Positions 1-9,270 of a stretch of 48,828 nt of DNA are shown one piece after another (position 1 is the stretch's first letter; each line of letters opens with the position of its first letter). Below the pieces are notes generated by a model. It saw only the letters and a program-made list of their open reading frames with translations. It did not search any database and had not been told where the DNA came from. Source of the DNA: Candidatus Dormiibacterota bacterium (lineage in GTDB: Bacteria; Vulcanimicrobiota; Vulcanimicrobiia; Vulcanimicrobiales; Vulcanimicrobiaceae); the NCBI GenBank assembly GCA_035532835.1, contig DATKQG010000024.1, positions 1 to 48,828 on the forward strand, given 5' to 3'. The position numbers and the translations under genes are program-made.

Positions 1-638
1 TGGTTGCCTTCGATGGTTGCCAGCAGGCCGGCGAGGGCGCACGCCCCGGCAAAGCCGGAGCAGACCGATGCTGCGGGAATATGTTTTTTCCCCGCGCCCC
101 ATAAGGGAATGGCGGTCGCCGAGAGCAGCACGCCGGTGTAACCTGCGACGAAGGCGCCGAGGACGGCCTGCAGCGGAGTGGTAACGCTCGGCGCCAAATG
201 ACGCATCCATCGCGGCAGTACGCCCGCATCGGCGAGTTCTCTAGCCACGTTCGCACCGGCGGCTCCCGAGAAAAAGATCAATCCCCAGACCCCGAGCGAC
301 ATCGGCGATTTGATTTTAACGATGCGCAACATGTGCAGAAAGCGCTCGGGGCGCCCGAGGTGAGAAATCAGAATCAACGGATTGATCGCCGCTAGCGCAA
401 ACGACGCAAACCGGGCCGAGCGGCGCAATCGGCGTTCGTCTTCTTGATCTTCGCGCGCGATCGTCGCGAGGACGCCGAGGCCCCCCATCACGCCGCCGAG
501 GAAGAGGTACGTGATGACGTTCCACTCCCAATGCGGTGCCTTAAGCATCGGCCGCTCGAAGTACGTCGGCGTCGCCGGCAGCGAATCGCGCCCGGAGGCG
601 CCGGCAAAGGCTTCGTCGGGACTCGCTACGTTACGCAT
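1..638 (-). CDS. NrfD-family membrane subunit of formate dehydrogenase (partial, runs off left edge)
   Basis: This is the membrane anchor and quinone-reactive subunit expected to take electrons from the Fe-S subunit encoded just upstream. About 212 residues are visible, starting MRNVASPDEAF; the 3' end lies outside the window. A soluble N-terminus of about 40 residues is followed by hydrophobic helices, with HLGRPERFLHML between the second and third. That Gly-Arg-Pro-rich loop is characteristic of NrfD/PsrC polysulfide-reductase-type subunits and unlike the haem b subunit FdnI. The ATG overlaps the stop codon of the Fe-S gene by 8 bases (631-638), so translation is probably coupled. Family assignment is firm; the exact quinone used is inferred to be menaquinone from other genes in the window. 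Confidence 0.85.
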   Translation of the reverse strand, partial: MRNVASPDEAFAGASGRDSLPATPTYFERPMLKAPHWEWNVITYLFLGGVMGGLGVLATIAREDQEDERRLRRSARFASFALAAINPLILISHLGRPERFLHMLRIVKIKSPMSLGVWGLIFFSGAAGANVARELADAGVLPRWMRHLAPSVTTPLQAVLGAFVAGYTGVLLSATAIPLWGAGKKHIPAASVCSGFAGACALAGLLATIEGN

Positions 639-1479
639 TGCGGAAGATCATCCATCCGGCGATTGCCAGTCCGGCCGCGGTAAGCGCCGCCGCCGTATAT
701 CCTGCGGGCTGGCGCGTCGACGGGAGGACGGGTTCCACGGGCAAATTGTACGCTTCGGGCCGATCCGTCAACAAGAAGAAGGCATTGAGAGCGCCTATGC
801 CGCCTCCGACGTCGCCGGCTCCGTAGAGCGAGGCTTCGATCCCACGCTTTGCGAGCGATTCGACGCGCACGTTCGCACGTTCGCGCAGTTCTTCGAGGTT
901 TCCAAACTGGATCGACTCGGTCGGGCAAGCCTTCGCGCAGGCCGGCGTCATGCCCAGCGTTTGCCGGTCGTAGCACAGCGTGCACTTCCCAGCGACGCCG
1001 CCCGTGGCTTGAACGGCCGTCTGCTTGTCGTCGAGCCGTTGGTCGTTCAGCGTCGCGAGCCCGTACGCTCCGCTCGCTTCCGAATTGAAAACGTTCACGA
1101 GATCGATCACGCCGAACGGGCACGAGACCACGCAATACCCGCATCCGTTGCAGACGTCCGGTTGTACGAATACCGAATCGAATTCGTTGCGAATGATCGC
1201 GCCGGTGGGGCACGCTTCCATGCAGCCTGCGTGCGTGCAGTGTTTGCATACGTCGCTCATCATCAGCCAGCGGTCGTCGATGGCGGTTTCCTCGACGTGC
1301 ATCTGTTCGACGAAGGCGACGTGTCGCCACGTCGTTCCGGAGAGCTGTGAGGTGTTGTCGTAGGAATTGCCGGTGAACTCGTAGCCGTCGGACGGCAACT
1401 CGTTCCACTGCTTGCACGCGACCTCGCAGGCTTTACAGCCGATGCATAGGGTGGTATCGGTAAAAAATCCGGTCGACAT
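631..1479 (-). CDS. Four-cluster ferredoxin-type Fe-S subunit of formate dehydrogenase
   Basis: This electron-transfer subunit (FdnH/HybA type, 282 residues) should link the molybdenum or tungsten active site to the membrane subunit. Four cysteine groups are visible: CIGCKACEVACKQWN near the N-terminus, CKHCTHAGCMEACP, CNGCGYCVVSCPFG and a later CTLC...CAKACP, enough for four [4Fe-4S] clusters. A single hydrophobic helix near the C-terminus (AALTAAGLAIAGWMIF) matches the membrane tether of FdnH. I chose the ATG at 1479 because AAAGGAG lies just upstream and the protein then begins MSTGFFTDTTLCIGC; a longer reading frame to 1569 overlaps fdhA. It starts one base after the fdhA stop and overlaps the NrfD gene by 8 bases, so all three form one operon. 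Confidence 0.93.
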   Translation of the reverse strand: MSTGFFTDTTLCIGCKACEVACKQWNELPSDGYEFTGNSYDNTSQLSGTTWRHVAFVEQMHVEETAIDDRWLMMSDVCKHCTHAGCMEACPTGAIIRNEFDSVFVQPDVCNGCGYCVVSCPFGVIDLVNVFNSEASGAYGLATLNDQRLDDKQTAVQATGGVAGKCTLCYDRQTLGMTPACAKACPTESIQFGNLEELRERANVRVESLAKRGIEASLYGAGDVGGGIGALNAFFLLTDRPEAYNLPVEPVLPSTRQPAGYTAAALTAAGLAIAGWMIFRNA

Positions 1480-1480
1480 C

Positions 1481-4400
1481 CTACACTCCTTTTTCGGGGC
1501 TGGGTTTATCGCCCTGGCCCATCTGTCGCATGCCATGGCTGGCATCCTTGCCGCTGTCGGCACGCGCATGGTGCGCGAGTGCAGCCGGATCGCGGAGGTC
1601 CTCCGGTCCCAAGGCCGACGATTGCCCCATCGTCGTTCGTTCGCTCATCGGCACGTCGGCTTCGACCACGCCTCTATGGCGCGGCGCGCGCCGGCCGGCA
1701 CGGATGTTGCACGTCAACGATTTGGATTCGTGGATCGAGACGTTAGGATCCATCGAGAGCGCGATCAAATCGCCCACCGAATCGCCGCGCGCGAACGCCA
1801 CTTGATTGCCGTAATTGTACGGTATGCCGATCTGGTGCACGCGTTGTCCCTTCGCGATGCGTAGCGGGCGCAAGCGGCCGCTCACGAGTGCGCGCGCCTC
1901 CATCTCGCCGAGTGCCGTCGAAATCGTCACCCATCCGCCATTCTTGATGCCCTTCTCCACCGCGAGTTCCGGATTGAGCTCGCAGAATGCGGCGGGCTGC
2001 AATTCGGCAAGCCACGGAACGTAGCGGGTCATGATGCCGGACATCTCGGTGACGCGGTAGGTCGTCAGGACGTACGGGTATGCGGCATCGATCGCTTCGT
2101 TGTAGGCGTTGTCGGGGCGATCCCACTGGCGCAGCATCGGATTGCTCTGTTGCTCGTAGAGGGGGTTGCGAACGACGGATTGCAGCGGCTCGTAGTGGGT
2201 CGGTAACGGCCCGTCTTTGAGCGCACCGTTCACAAAAAGCTGTCCTTTGCCGTCCACGTTCATAATAAACGGGTCGGCCCCAGAATGCGCGTCGAGCCCT
2301 TTTCCACCGGGAATTGCGGGCGTCGTCGGGGCTTTCGTCTTGGGAAAATCGGGAACGTCGTGTCCGGTCCACTCGTGGCGCTCTTCGTCCCACCAAACGT
2401 ACTTTTTGCGCTCGCTCCACGGCTTGCCGTCCGGGTCGGCGGACGCGCGGTTATAGAGCGTGCGCCGGTTCGCAGGCCACGCCCAGCCCCAATTGAGTGA
2501 GGTGGAGTCGTCGCCGGTGCGCGAGCGCGCGTGATTGGTGTGTTCGTCGGGGCAGACTCCGGTAAAGATCCAGCCGCCGGCCGCGGTCGAGCCGTCGTCC
2601 ACCAGATCGGTAAAGGCTTTGACTTGTTCGCCCGTCGCCGTGTAGAAGCCGTTGATCTCGCGCAGTACGCGAAGTGCCGAAGGCTCGCCTTTGGCACGCT
2701 CGTGCGGGTCGTCGTGATCGTATTCCCACGTCATATCGAGAATCGGTCGATCCTTCGGGTCGCTCGAAGCCGCGTAGAGTGCCTTGAGGCGCTTCCCCAG
2801 ATCGTAGAAATACCATAGATCGCTATGCGCGTCGCGAGCGGGCTCGATCGCTTTGTCGTGCCACTGTAACAGGCGACTGGTTTGCACCATCGTGCCTTCT
2901 TTTTCGAGTACCGTGGCGCCCGGTAAGAAAAATACCTCAGTCGCGATTTTTGACGGATCGGCGCCCTCGCGCTTCCAGAACGAAACCGTCTCGTTGTCGT
3001 AGAAGTCGATGTTCACGAGCCAATCCAATCGCTCCATCGCCGAGCGCGTAAGCTCGCCGTTCTGGCTCGAAGCGCCCGGATTCTGGCCGATGACGAAGTA
3101 GCCTTTGACGTTGCCGTCTTTCATCGCCATCGTGGTCGGTAACGTAGAATGATCGCCGGTTAATTGCGGCAAGTACTCGTAGCAATAATCGTTTTCTTTC
3201 GTTGCGGCGGTACCGTAAAACGCCTTGAGCAATGAGACGACGTATTTGGGCATGTTCGCCCACCAGCCGGTCGGCTTCGTAGTGCTCTTGAGATAGCTCC
3301 CGAGCGTCTGTTCGTCGCGTAACGCGGAAGGCATGGGGAGATAGCCCGGGAGCAAATCGTACAGCGTCGCAATATCGGTCGCGCCCTGGATATTGGCGTG
3401 CCCGCGCAACGCCATGATGCCGCCGCCCGGGCGCCCGATATTACCTAGCAGCAACTGCAAGATGGCCGCAGTCCGAATGAACTGCACGCCGGCCGTGTGC
3501 TGCGTCCAACCAACCGCGTAGGCAAAAGCGGTGGTGCGTTCGCGCCCGCTGTTTTTCGCCAGCAACTCCGCGATCTTCAGGAACGACGCCTGCGGCGTGC
3601 CGCAAACGTTCTCAACCATCTCCGGCGTGTAGCGCGCAAAGTGGCCTCGCATGATGTTGAGGACGCAGCGCGGATGCTGCAACGTCGGGTCGTTGACGAC
3701 GGCACCGTGCTCGTCGCGCTCGAAATCCCAGGTAGCGATGTCGTAGCCGTTCTTCTCTTCATTCCATCCGGAAAACAAGCCGTGCAGATCCTCGGTATCG
3801 ACAAAATCTTCGCGTACGAGATGCGATGCATTGGTGTAGGCGGCGACGTACTCTTTAAAATACGATTCGTTGGCCAGCACGTGATTGATGATGCCGCCAA
3901 GGAATACGATATCGGTCCCGCTTCGAATCGGCGCGTACACGTCGGCCATTGCGGACGTGCGCGTGAATCGCGGGTCGACGTGAATGATCGTAGCGCCGCG
4001 CTCCTTGGCCTGCATGACGAAGCGAAACGCGACCGGATGCGCTTCGGCAAAATTCGAACCTTCGATGAGGATGCAATCCGCGTTGGCTAGATCCGGAACC
4101 CAGACCGTTGCGCCGCCGCGACCGAACGAGGTGCCGAGACCCGGCACCGTCGAGGAGTGTCATATTCGCGCTTGATTTTCAATCGAAACCACGCCGAGCG
4201 AGTGCATCAACTTCCCGAGCAGGTAGTTCTCTTCCACGCCGAAAGTGGCGCCCCCGAGCGAAGCGATGCCGAGCGTGTGGTTAACGCGCTTGCCTTCCGA
4301 GCTTCTTACGAACGTTTGCTCGCGCGTTTCTTTGACGCGTTGCGCGATGCGTTCGAGCGCCCAAGCGAGCGGCCGCTCCTCATAACGATCTGAATACGGC

Positions 4401-4732
4401 GCGCGATACTTTACCGTAGTCCAACGCTGGTCGTTGACGGTCAGGCCAAAGATCGCCGAGCCTTTGGGGCACAGGTGGCCGGCCGATATCGGGCTGTCGG
4501 GATTGCCCTCAACATCGAGAAGCTTGCCTTCGTCGCTAACGTACGCAAGCGTGCTGCAGCCTACCGCGCAATACGGGCACAGGCTGACGACCGGTTTTGC
4601 GTGAGCGATGCGGCCCTCGAGCGTTCGCGTACGTTCGGACGCAAGGTTGGGCATCATGCCGATGCGTTCGCTCAAACGTAGTCCCCCGCCGGACGATAGC
4701 ATTTTCGTGAGATCGATCGTCGTTTTTGCCAT
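1481..4732 (-). CDS. fdhA: Selenocysteine-containing formate dehydrogenase catalytic subunit (TGA at 4160-4162 read as Sec)
   Basis: Oxidises formate to CO2 at a bis-MGD molybdenum/tungsten centre. Two reading frames in register, 4732-4163 and 4159-1481, are separated by one TGA. The residues around it read ENQARI-TGA-HSSTVPGLGTSFGRG, matching the selenocysteine site of FdnG/FdoG-type enzymes (NQARV-Sec-H). Full length is 1,083 residues with Sec at 191. Cys52, Cys55, Cys59 and Cys88 (CPYCAVGC...CPKG) bind an N-terminal [4Fe-4S] cluster. The ATG at 4732 follows GAGGGG; an ATG at 4744 is an alternative. Unlike E. coli FdnG there is no twin-arginine signal peptide, so the subunit may face the cytoplasm. 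The last 55 or so residues are a polar extension without a clear family match. SelA, SelB, SelC and SelD must be encoded elsewhere. Confidence 0.95.
4127..4162 (-). promoter_or_regulatory. Bacterial SECIS element with its selenocysteine UGA codon
   Basis: Reading the minus strand, TGA (4162-4160) is followed after exactly 18 bases by the loop GGTCT (4141-4137). The loop is closed by a perfect 7-bp stem, GGTGCCG (4148-4142) with CGGCACC (4136-4130). Below it, CGA and TCG can pair across one bulged C at 4149. As I recall the E. coli fdhF element, loop sequence and loop-to-UGA distance are the same, and a U sits at the same offset in the stem. This hairpin is what SelB recognises to decode UGA as selenocysteine, so the TGA is not a nonsense mutation. 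Confidence 0.93.
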
Positions 4733-4806
4733 GCTACCCCTCATGAAGCGACTCGTAGCCTAAACGGCCCAAAAGGTTTGTGCCCATAGTGACCGATTAC
4801 TGAACT

Positions 4807-7488
4807 ATGCAAGCGTTAGATGCACCCATTGGGTTGCACTTCGCCCAAGAGCTCTCGAGTTGGCTTGAAGCGGTTGTCTCCAACCGCGATTTTAGCCTAT
4901 CACCGCAGCTTCAGGACGATCTTACCCCCGAAGAATCCGCCATCCTCGCGGCGACGTTCGAAATGGTCCGCACCTTTAGCGGTGAGTTCGAACGATATGT
5001 GGCCGTCATCGGGCATGCCGATGCCGCGATCGCCCGCAATGCCGAGCAGGTACGGTACGCGCTCGCCGATGCCACGAGTTACAATCGCTTGATCGAGCAT
5101 GCGTCCGCTACCCTGGACCAAGCGCGCAGCGGCTCTATCCACGTGGCAACGCAGACCGAATCCCTCGAACGCGAAGCGCTTGGGGCGCGGGATGCTTCGC
5201 GGAGCGCGCTCGGCGAGGTGGCGCGGGCTCGGGTCGAGCCGCTCGTAGCGTCGATCCAAAACGTGGAGACGTCGGCCGGCGCGCTCCAGCGGACCTCGCT
5301 GGGCCTCTCCGCTTTCGTCGAAGGGATAGCGCGGATCTCGCGCCAGGCCGGGCTGCTCAGCACCAATGCGCTCATCGAAGCGGCCCATTTTGGGATGGCC
5401 GGTAAGGGCTTCGGCATCGTCGCGACCGAGGTCCGGACGCTCGCCGAATCCACCAAGGATTCCGTCCGCGATATCGGCTCCATCGCGCGACAGCTTCGCG
5501 AATCGACGGCGCGCGTCGGCTCGGTTACCACCGAGGCGCTGCACGCGGCCCAGCAGCTTGCATCCGATACCGGCGCGATCGCTCGAGGGGTCGAGCGCAT
5601 CGATGCGTTGGTCGCTGCGTTTGCGGAACCGGTCGAGGCGATCGCGGCGATCGCGGCCGAGCAACAGGCCGCGTTGCCGCTGCTGGCCGAGAACGTCGAT
5701 AGCGTTGCGATGCAGGCTGAGGCCACGGCCAAGGCGGCTGAGGGCGCCGCTGCGATCGACCTGGAGGAGATGTTCTCTCAGGCGCGCTCCCTGATCGCGT
5801 CCTACCGCTTCGCGGATGCGTCGGCGTCGCGTGTTATGCCGGCGGTAGAATCCACGCTCGTCGAAGCGATCGTGCGCGTTGCCGGCGGCGAGACCGACGC
5901 GCTTGCAAGTGCGGGCATCGGTAGCGGCGATCCCGCCGCGGCCCTGGTCGTGCGGGCGGTGGCGGATTTCGCGAGCACGCTTGCGGCGAAAGAACGCGAG
6001 GTTCTCACGACGGTCATGCGCGTTGCCGTCGCGGTCGCGCGCAACAGTTTTTCGTGGAAATCCATCGCAACGAATCTCTCGGAATTGAAGGCGTCGCTGC
6101 ATGCCGGCAATCGCGCGCTGACGGAATCGCGCGAAGCCGCGCACTCCTTGCTCACCTCCGCTCGCACCATGCAGCGCCTCGGCGACGAACTACGCTCCGA
6201 AATCGAAGCGCCGGCACGCTCGCTCGCCGCCTCGGTCGCGTCGCTGGGGACGGTTCGCGAGCAAGTGGGGCTCGTTCGCACCGTCGTGGAGGAGATGTCG
6301 GCATCGCTGGATCGGGCCGGTGCGATTCTCAATCTCGTCGATGAAATCTCCGAGGAGACCAATCTCTTGGCGCTCAACGCCGCCATCGAAGCCGCCCATG
6401 CCGGCACCGCCGGTTTGGGTTTTTCAGTGATTGCCGGAGAGATTCGCAAGCTCGCCGACCGAACGCACGACGCCACGCGCGAAGTGAGCGCAGTGATCGA
6501 AGCCGTCTCCGCATCGGGCCGCGAGATGGGCGCCGGGACGAGCGATGCCACGGAGCGGACGCACGAGGTGGAAGATCGGGCTCGCGATATCGAGGGCGTG
6601 GTGGAGAAGCTCTTGCAGACGATTGCCCGCGCCGTCGATCGGGCGCAAGAACTGGCGGTCGTAGCGCAGCAGCAAGTGACGGGATTCGACGCGCTCTTGC
6701 ACGAGATCGACGCGGCCGTGAGCGCGATCGATGCAAGCGCCGCGACGGCCACCGACACGCGTCGCTTGGAACTTGCGAACGTCGGACGCCAAGCGCACGA
6801 CCTCGCCGCGCATCGCACGCTCGGAACGTTTGCCGAACGCATCCGCGATTGGGGATTGGCACTGGCACAAGAGATGGACGAAGCGTTCGACGATGCCGTC
6901 GATCGCGGCGCGATGACGCTTGCGGATTGCAAGGATACCGGCTATCAACCGATCGTTGGGACGCGCATCGCCGAGCTGGCGCGGCTCTTCGATGTCTCGC
7001 GCGTTACCGCGGCCGGATTCGATCCGCCGAAATTCGCCACGCGCTATGACCGTGCGGTCGAAGACGGGATCGACGCGATCATCGATCGCTGGGTGCCGAA
7101 GGATCCGGCGATTAAGGCGATGTTCGCCGTCGATCTCAACGGCTATTGCTTCGGGCACTACAAAGAGTGTCGCCGGGATTGGACCGGCGATTACGTTACC
7201 GATCTCAACGGCAATCGAATCAAACGGTTCTTCGAAGACGTGCTGAGCCTGCGTTGTTCGCGGGTCGGGCTTGGAGACGCGGCCGACGACTTCCCCGCAC
7301 GCACTCCATACGAACGGTTCGAACAGGCGGGATGCGACCTGTCTCGCCCTCGCGGGCGGCGCCCCTGGGCGATCTTCACCTACGCTCGCGATACGGGCTT
7401 GGTATATAACGATCTCTCGGTTGCGCTCTACGTTAAGGACCGGCGCGTTGGAACGATCCGCATCATCTACGATCCCGACGTGTTATAG
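4807..7488 (+). CDS. Soluble tandem methyl-accepting-chemotaxis-like protein with C-terminal sensor domain
   Basis: A chemoreceptor-like signalling protein of 893 residues with no membrane helix. It carries two coiled-coil signalling modules. The first tip (about residues 180-215, [19 protein letters not shown]) is degenerate. The second (about 512-560, [18 protein letters not shown]) is a canonical CheA/CheW-contacting hairpin. Residues from about 680 to the end (with [12 protein letters not shown] and a final RVGTIRIIY) resemble the C-terminal Cache-like sensor of alphaproteobacterial chemoreceptors. It diverges from the formate dehydrogenase operon across only 74 bases and converges with a formate/oxalate-type transporter, so a role in sensing formate, oxalate or redox state is plausible but unproven. 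No Shine-Dalgarno sequence is obvious before the ATG. No cheA, cheW or cheY lies in the window. Confidence 0.85.
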   Translation: MQALDAPIGLHFAQELSSWLEAVVSNRDFSLSPQLQDDLTPEESAILAATFEMVRTFSGEFERYVAVIGHADAAIARNAEQVRYALADATSYNRLIEHASATLDQARSGSIHVATQTESLEREALGARDASRSALGEVARARVEPLVASIQNVETSAGALQRTSLGLSAFVEGIARISRQAGLLSTNALIEAAHFGMAGKGFGIVATEVRTLAESTKDSVRDIGSIARQLRESTARVGSVTTEALHAAQQLASDTGAIARGVERIDALVAAFAEPVEAIAAIAAEQQAALPLLAENVDSVAMQAEATAKAAEGAAAIDLEEMFSQARSLIASYRFADASASRVMPAVESTLVEAIVRVAGGETDALASAGIGSGDPAAALVVRAVADFASTLAAKEREVLTTVMRVAVAVARNSFSWKSIATNLSELKASLHAGNRALTESREAAHSLLTSARTMQRLGDELRSEIEAPARSLAASVASLGTVREQVGLVRTVVEEMSASLDRAGAILNLVDEISEETNLLALNAAIEAAHAGTAGLGFSVIAGEIRKLADRTHDATREVSAVIEAVSASGREMGAGTSDATERTHEVEDRARDIEGVVEKLLQTIARAVDRAQELAVVAQQQVTGFDALLHEIDAAVSAIDASAATATDTRRLELANVGRQAHDLAAHRTLGTFAERIRDWGLALAQEMDEAFDDAVDRGAMTLADCKDTGYQPIVGTRIAELARLFDVSRVTAAGFDPPKFATRYDRAVEDGIDAIIDRWVPKDPAIKAMFAVDLNGYCFGHYKECRRDWTGDYVTDLNGNRIKRFFEDVLSLRCSRVGLGDAADDFPARTPYERFEQAGCDLSRPRGRRPWAIFTYARDTGLVYNDLSVALYVKDRRVGTIRIIYDPDVL

Positions 7489-7503
7489 CAGCCGTACAAA
7501 AAA

Positions 7504-7534
7504 CAACGCCCGGCATCATCGATGCCGGGCGTTG
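7504..7534 (-). terminator. Rho-independent terminator for the MFS transporter gene
   Basis: A perfect 13-bp stem (CAACGCCCGGCAT at 7504-7516 with its complement at 7522-7534) has a 5-base loop. On the minus strand it is followed by a T-tract (TTTTTTG, complement of the A-run at 7498-7503). It sits 21 bases past the transporter stop codon. The chemoreceptor gene ends 15 bases to the left on the other strand; on the plus strand there is no T-run, so termination is best supported for the minus strand. Confidence 0.85.
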
Positions 7535-7555
7535 CATGTGATAGCGGAGCGGCAG

Positions 7556-8896
7556 CTATGCGGCAGCTTCGCGTGGGAGGTTCGTGGGTTTTTTAACGAA
7601 GAACGGGATGACCGCCGCGACGAGTAGCATGATCGCGACCGGAATGAGTGCGCCTGAGAACGATCCCGTCGCATCCTTGACGCGCGCGGCGATAAACGGC
7701 CCAACGACTCCGCCGAGGCCCCACGCGGTAAGAATCATCCCGTAGTTAGCGCCGAGGTACTTCGTGCCGAAGAAGTCGGCATTGAAGGACGGCATCACGC
7801 CGAAGCCTCCGCCGTAGCAGAGCAGCACGATCGCGAATGCGAGGCCCACCAACGTGAGAGAGTGGAATCCACCGAGCAAAAAGAAGACGACGACCTGAAT
7901 GAGGTACATTACCGTGTACGTCAGGCCGCGTCCGATTCGATCGGAGATGCTCCCCCAGAGGAAACGGCCAAGCCCGTTGAAGATGGCGAGGAAACCATAT
8001 GCCGGAGCGGCGACGGCCGCGGAGGCTTTGGTCAGCTCGATGATAATCGGCACGGCATTCGAGATGATGAGAATACCCGCAGTTACGTTCAGGAAGAGCA
8101 GCAACCAGAGGCCGTAGAGTTGCGGCATGCGTAGAGCTTCTCCGGGCGTGAAGCTGCCGGCAGAAGCGGCGGCGGTTGCGGTCGCGCCCGACAGCGTGTA
8201 ATTCGCCGGCGGGTTCTTCATGAGGAACGCGCAGAGGCCGCCCAGGACGATAAAGACGACGCCGGACACGACGAAGATCGACATCACGCCGGCAACTTGA
8301 TCGTGCGATAGCTGATAGGTCGAAGGATCGAACACCGTGCCGGCCTTGATCGCCGCGTCGCGCGCGGCAACGTACGCGCCGGACGCTTTCGCGGCCGATG
8401 CGAAGATGGCGATTTTCGGAACAATTTGGTTATAGAAAAAGGCACCTAAACCGAAGCCCATGACGACCAGGCCGCTACCTAATCCACGGCGATCCGGGAA
8501 CCATTTCGTCACCATGGCAACCGGCGTGACGTACGCCATGCCGTTACCGAATCCAGCGATGATTCCGTAGGTGAGGTAGAGCCACCACTGGCCGATGGCT
8601 TGCGTTCCGAGCCCGGCGAGCGCGATGCCAAGACCCCATAGGACGACGCCGACGATGGTGACGGTACGCGGACCGACGCGGTCTTGCCAGCGTCCTCCGA
8701 ATACCGCACCGAGTCCGAGGAAGAAGATTGCGAGTTCGAATGGAGTCGTTGCACCTTGCTGACTCCAGTTAAATCCCGCGATGAGTGAATTGGTGAAAAT
8801 ACTCCACGAGTAGACGGTGCCCAGGCAAATCATTACGATCACGCCCGCAAGCGCGATTCCCCAACGGTTACCCGTTGATGTGGGAGTGGAAGCCAT
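7556..8896 (-). CDS. MFS transporter of the oxalate/formate antiporter (OFA) family
   Basis: A 446-residue, roughly 12-helix major facilitator protein. The N-terminal stretch RWGIALAGVIVMICLGTVYS, the loop FGGRWQDRVGPR after helix 2, and GFGNGMAYVTPVAMVTKWFP are typical of the OFA family, which includes OxlT and YhjX. OxlT exchanges oxalate for formate; other members move pyruvate, lactate or unknown acids, so the substrate is not certain. The nearby formate dehydrogenase favours formate, oxalate or a related acid. The ATG at 8896 is preceded by AAGGAG at normal distance; the longer frame to 8914 would place that ribosome-binding site inside the coding region. The gene ends at a strong terminator. 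Confidence 0.88.
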   Translation of the reverse strand: MASTPTSTGNRWGIALAGVIVMICLGTVYSWSIFTNSLIAGFNWSQQGATTPFELAIFFLGLGAVFGGRWQDRVGPRTVTIVGVVLWGLGIALAGLGTQAIGQWWLYLTYGIIAGFGNGMAYVTPVAMVTKWFPDRRGLGSGLVVMGFGLGAFFYNQIVPKIAIFASAAKASGAYVAARDAAIKAGTVFDPSTYQLSHDQVAGVMSIFVVSGVVFIVLGGLCAFLMKNPPANYTLSGATATAAASAGSFTPGEALRMPQLYGLWLLLFLNVTAGILIISNAVPIIIELTKASAAVAAPAYGFLAIFNGLGRFLWGSISDRIGRGLTYTVMYLIQVVVFFLLGGFHSLTLVGLAFAIVLLCYGGGFGVMPSFNADFFGTKYLGANYGMILTAWGLGGVVGPFIAARVKDATGSFSGALIPVAIMLLVAAVIPFFVKKPTNLPREAAA

Positions 8897-9084
8897 TGGA
8901 TCACTCTCCTTCAAAAAATCGCTCGTACCGTTGCAGCATCGGCACGAATCATTCGGAGTCTGTCCGGCTTGGGTCTACGAGGTTGCCTACGGGGCTAAAT
9001 GGCCAAAATGGCCCAATCCTAACAGGCTCTTAGACCAAAACTCCTGCGATAGCCGGGTTGGATTCGCCTGCCTATGCTGAAATT

Positions 9085-9270
9085 TTACTGAGGCCGTTCG
9101 AAGGTCGAGCCGATGAATCCGAGCAGCACGATGGCCAGGAAGATCGCGGCCTTGAGCGATCCGTCGAGCCCTAGGGGTAGCAAAGCGAAGCCGACGGCGA
9201 CGACGACGGCGGCCGGGGCGACGATCGAACCACCCGTGATGAAATCCCAGATCTCCGCGAGCGCCTTCAT
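9085..9270 (-). CDS. Small two-helix membrane protein (61 residues)
   Basis: An unrecognised 61-residue protein beginning MKALAEIWDFITGG. It has two hydrophobic segments (about residues 16-33 and 40-55) and a short polar C-terminus ending STFERPQ. The start is set by an ATGA overlap with the stop of the upstream COG4280-like gene (9267-9270), so it is probably translated by coupling. It closes a three-gene operon. It could be a small accessory subunit of the upstream membrane protein; nothing in the sequence fixes a function. Confidence 0.7.
   Translation of the reverse strand: MKALAEIWDFITGGSIVAPAAVVVAVGFALLPLGLDGSLKAAIFLAIVLLGFIGSTFERPQ

Noticed and set aside
1481-4744. Two separate genes or a pseudogene at the formate dehydrogenase locus
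   Set aside because: The TGA is the only interruption, both halves are in register, the flanking residues match the selenocysteine site and a canonical SECIS hairpin follows.
4733-4806. Sigma-54 promoter for fdhA (as for E. coli fdhF)
   Set aside because: TGGGCACAAACC resembles a -24 box but no GC falls at the required -12 spacing.
8897-9084. Riboswitch or terminator in the 188-base leader of the OFA transporter
   Set aside because: A short hairpin (GGCCA/TGGCC, 9001-9013) is present, but I could not match any known riboswitch core and there is no T-run; nothing else recognisable was seen.
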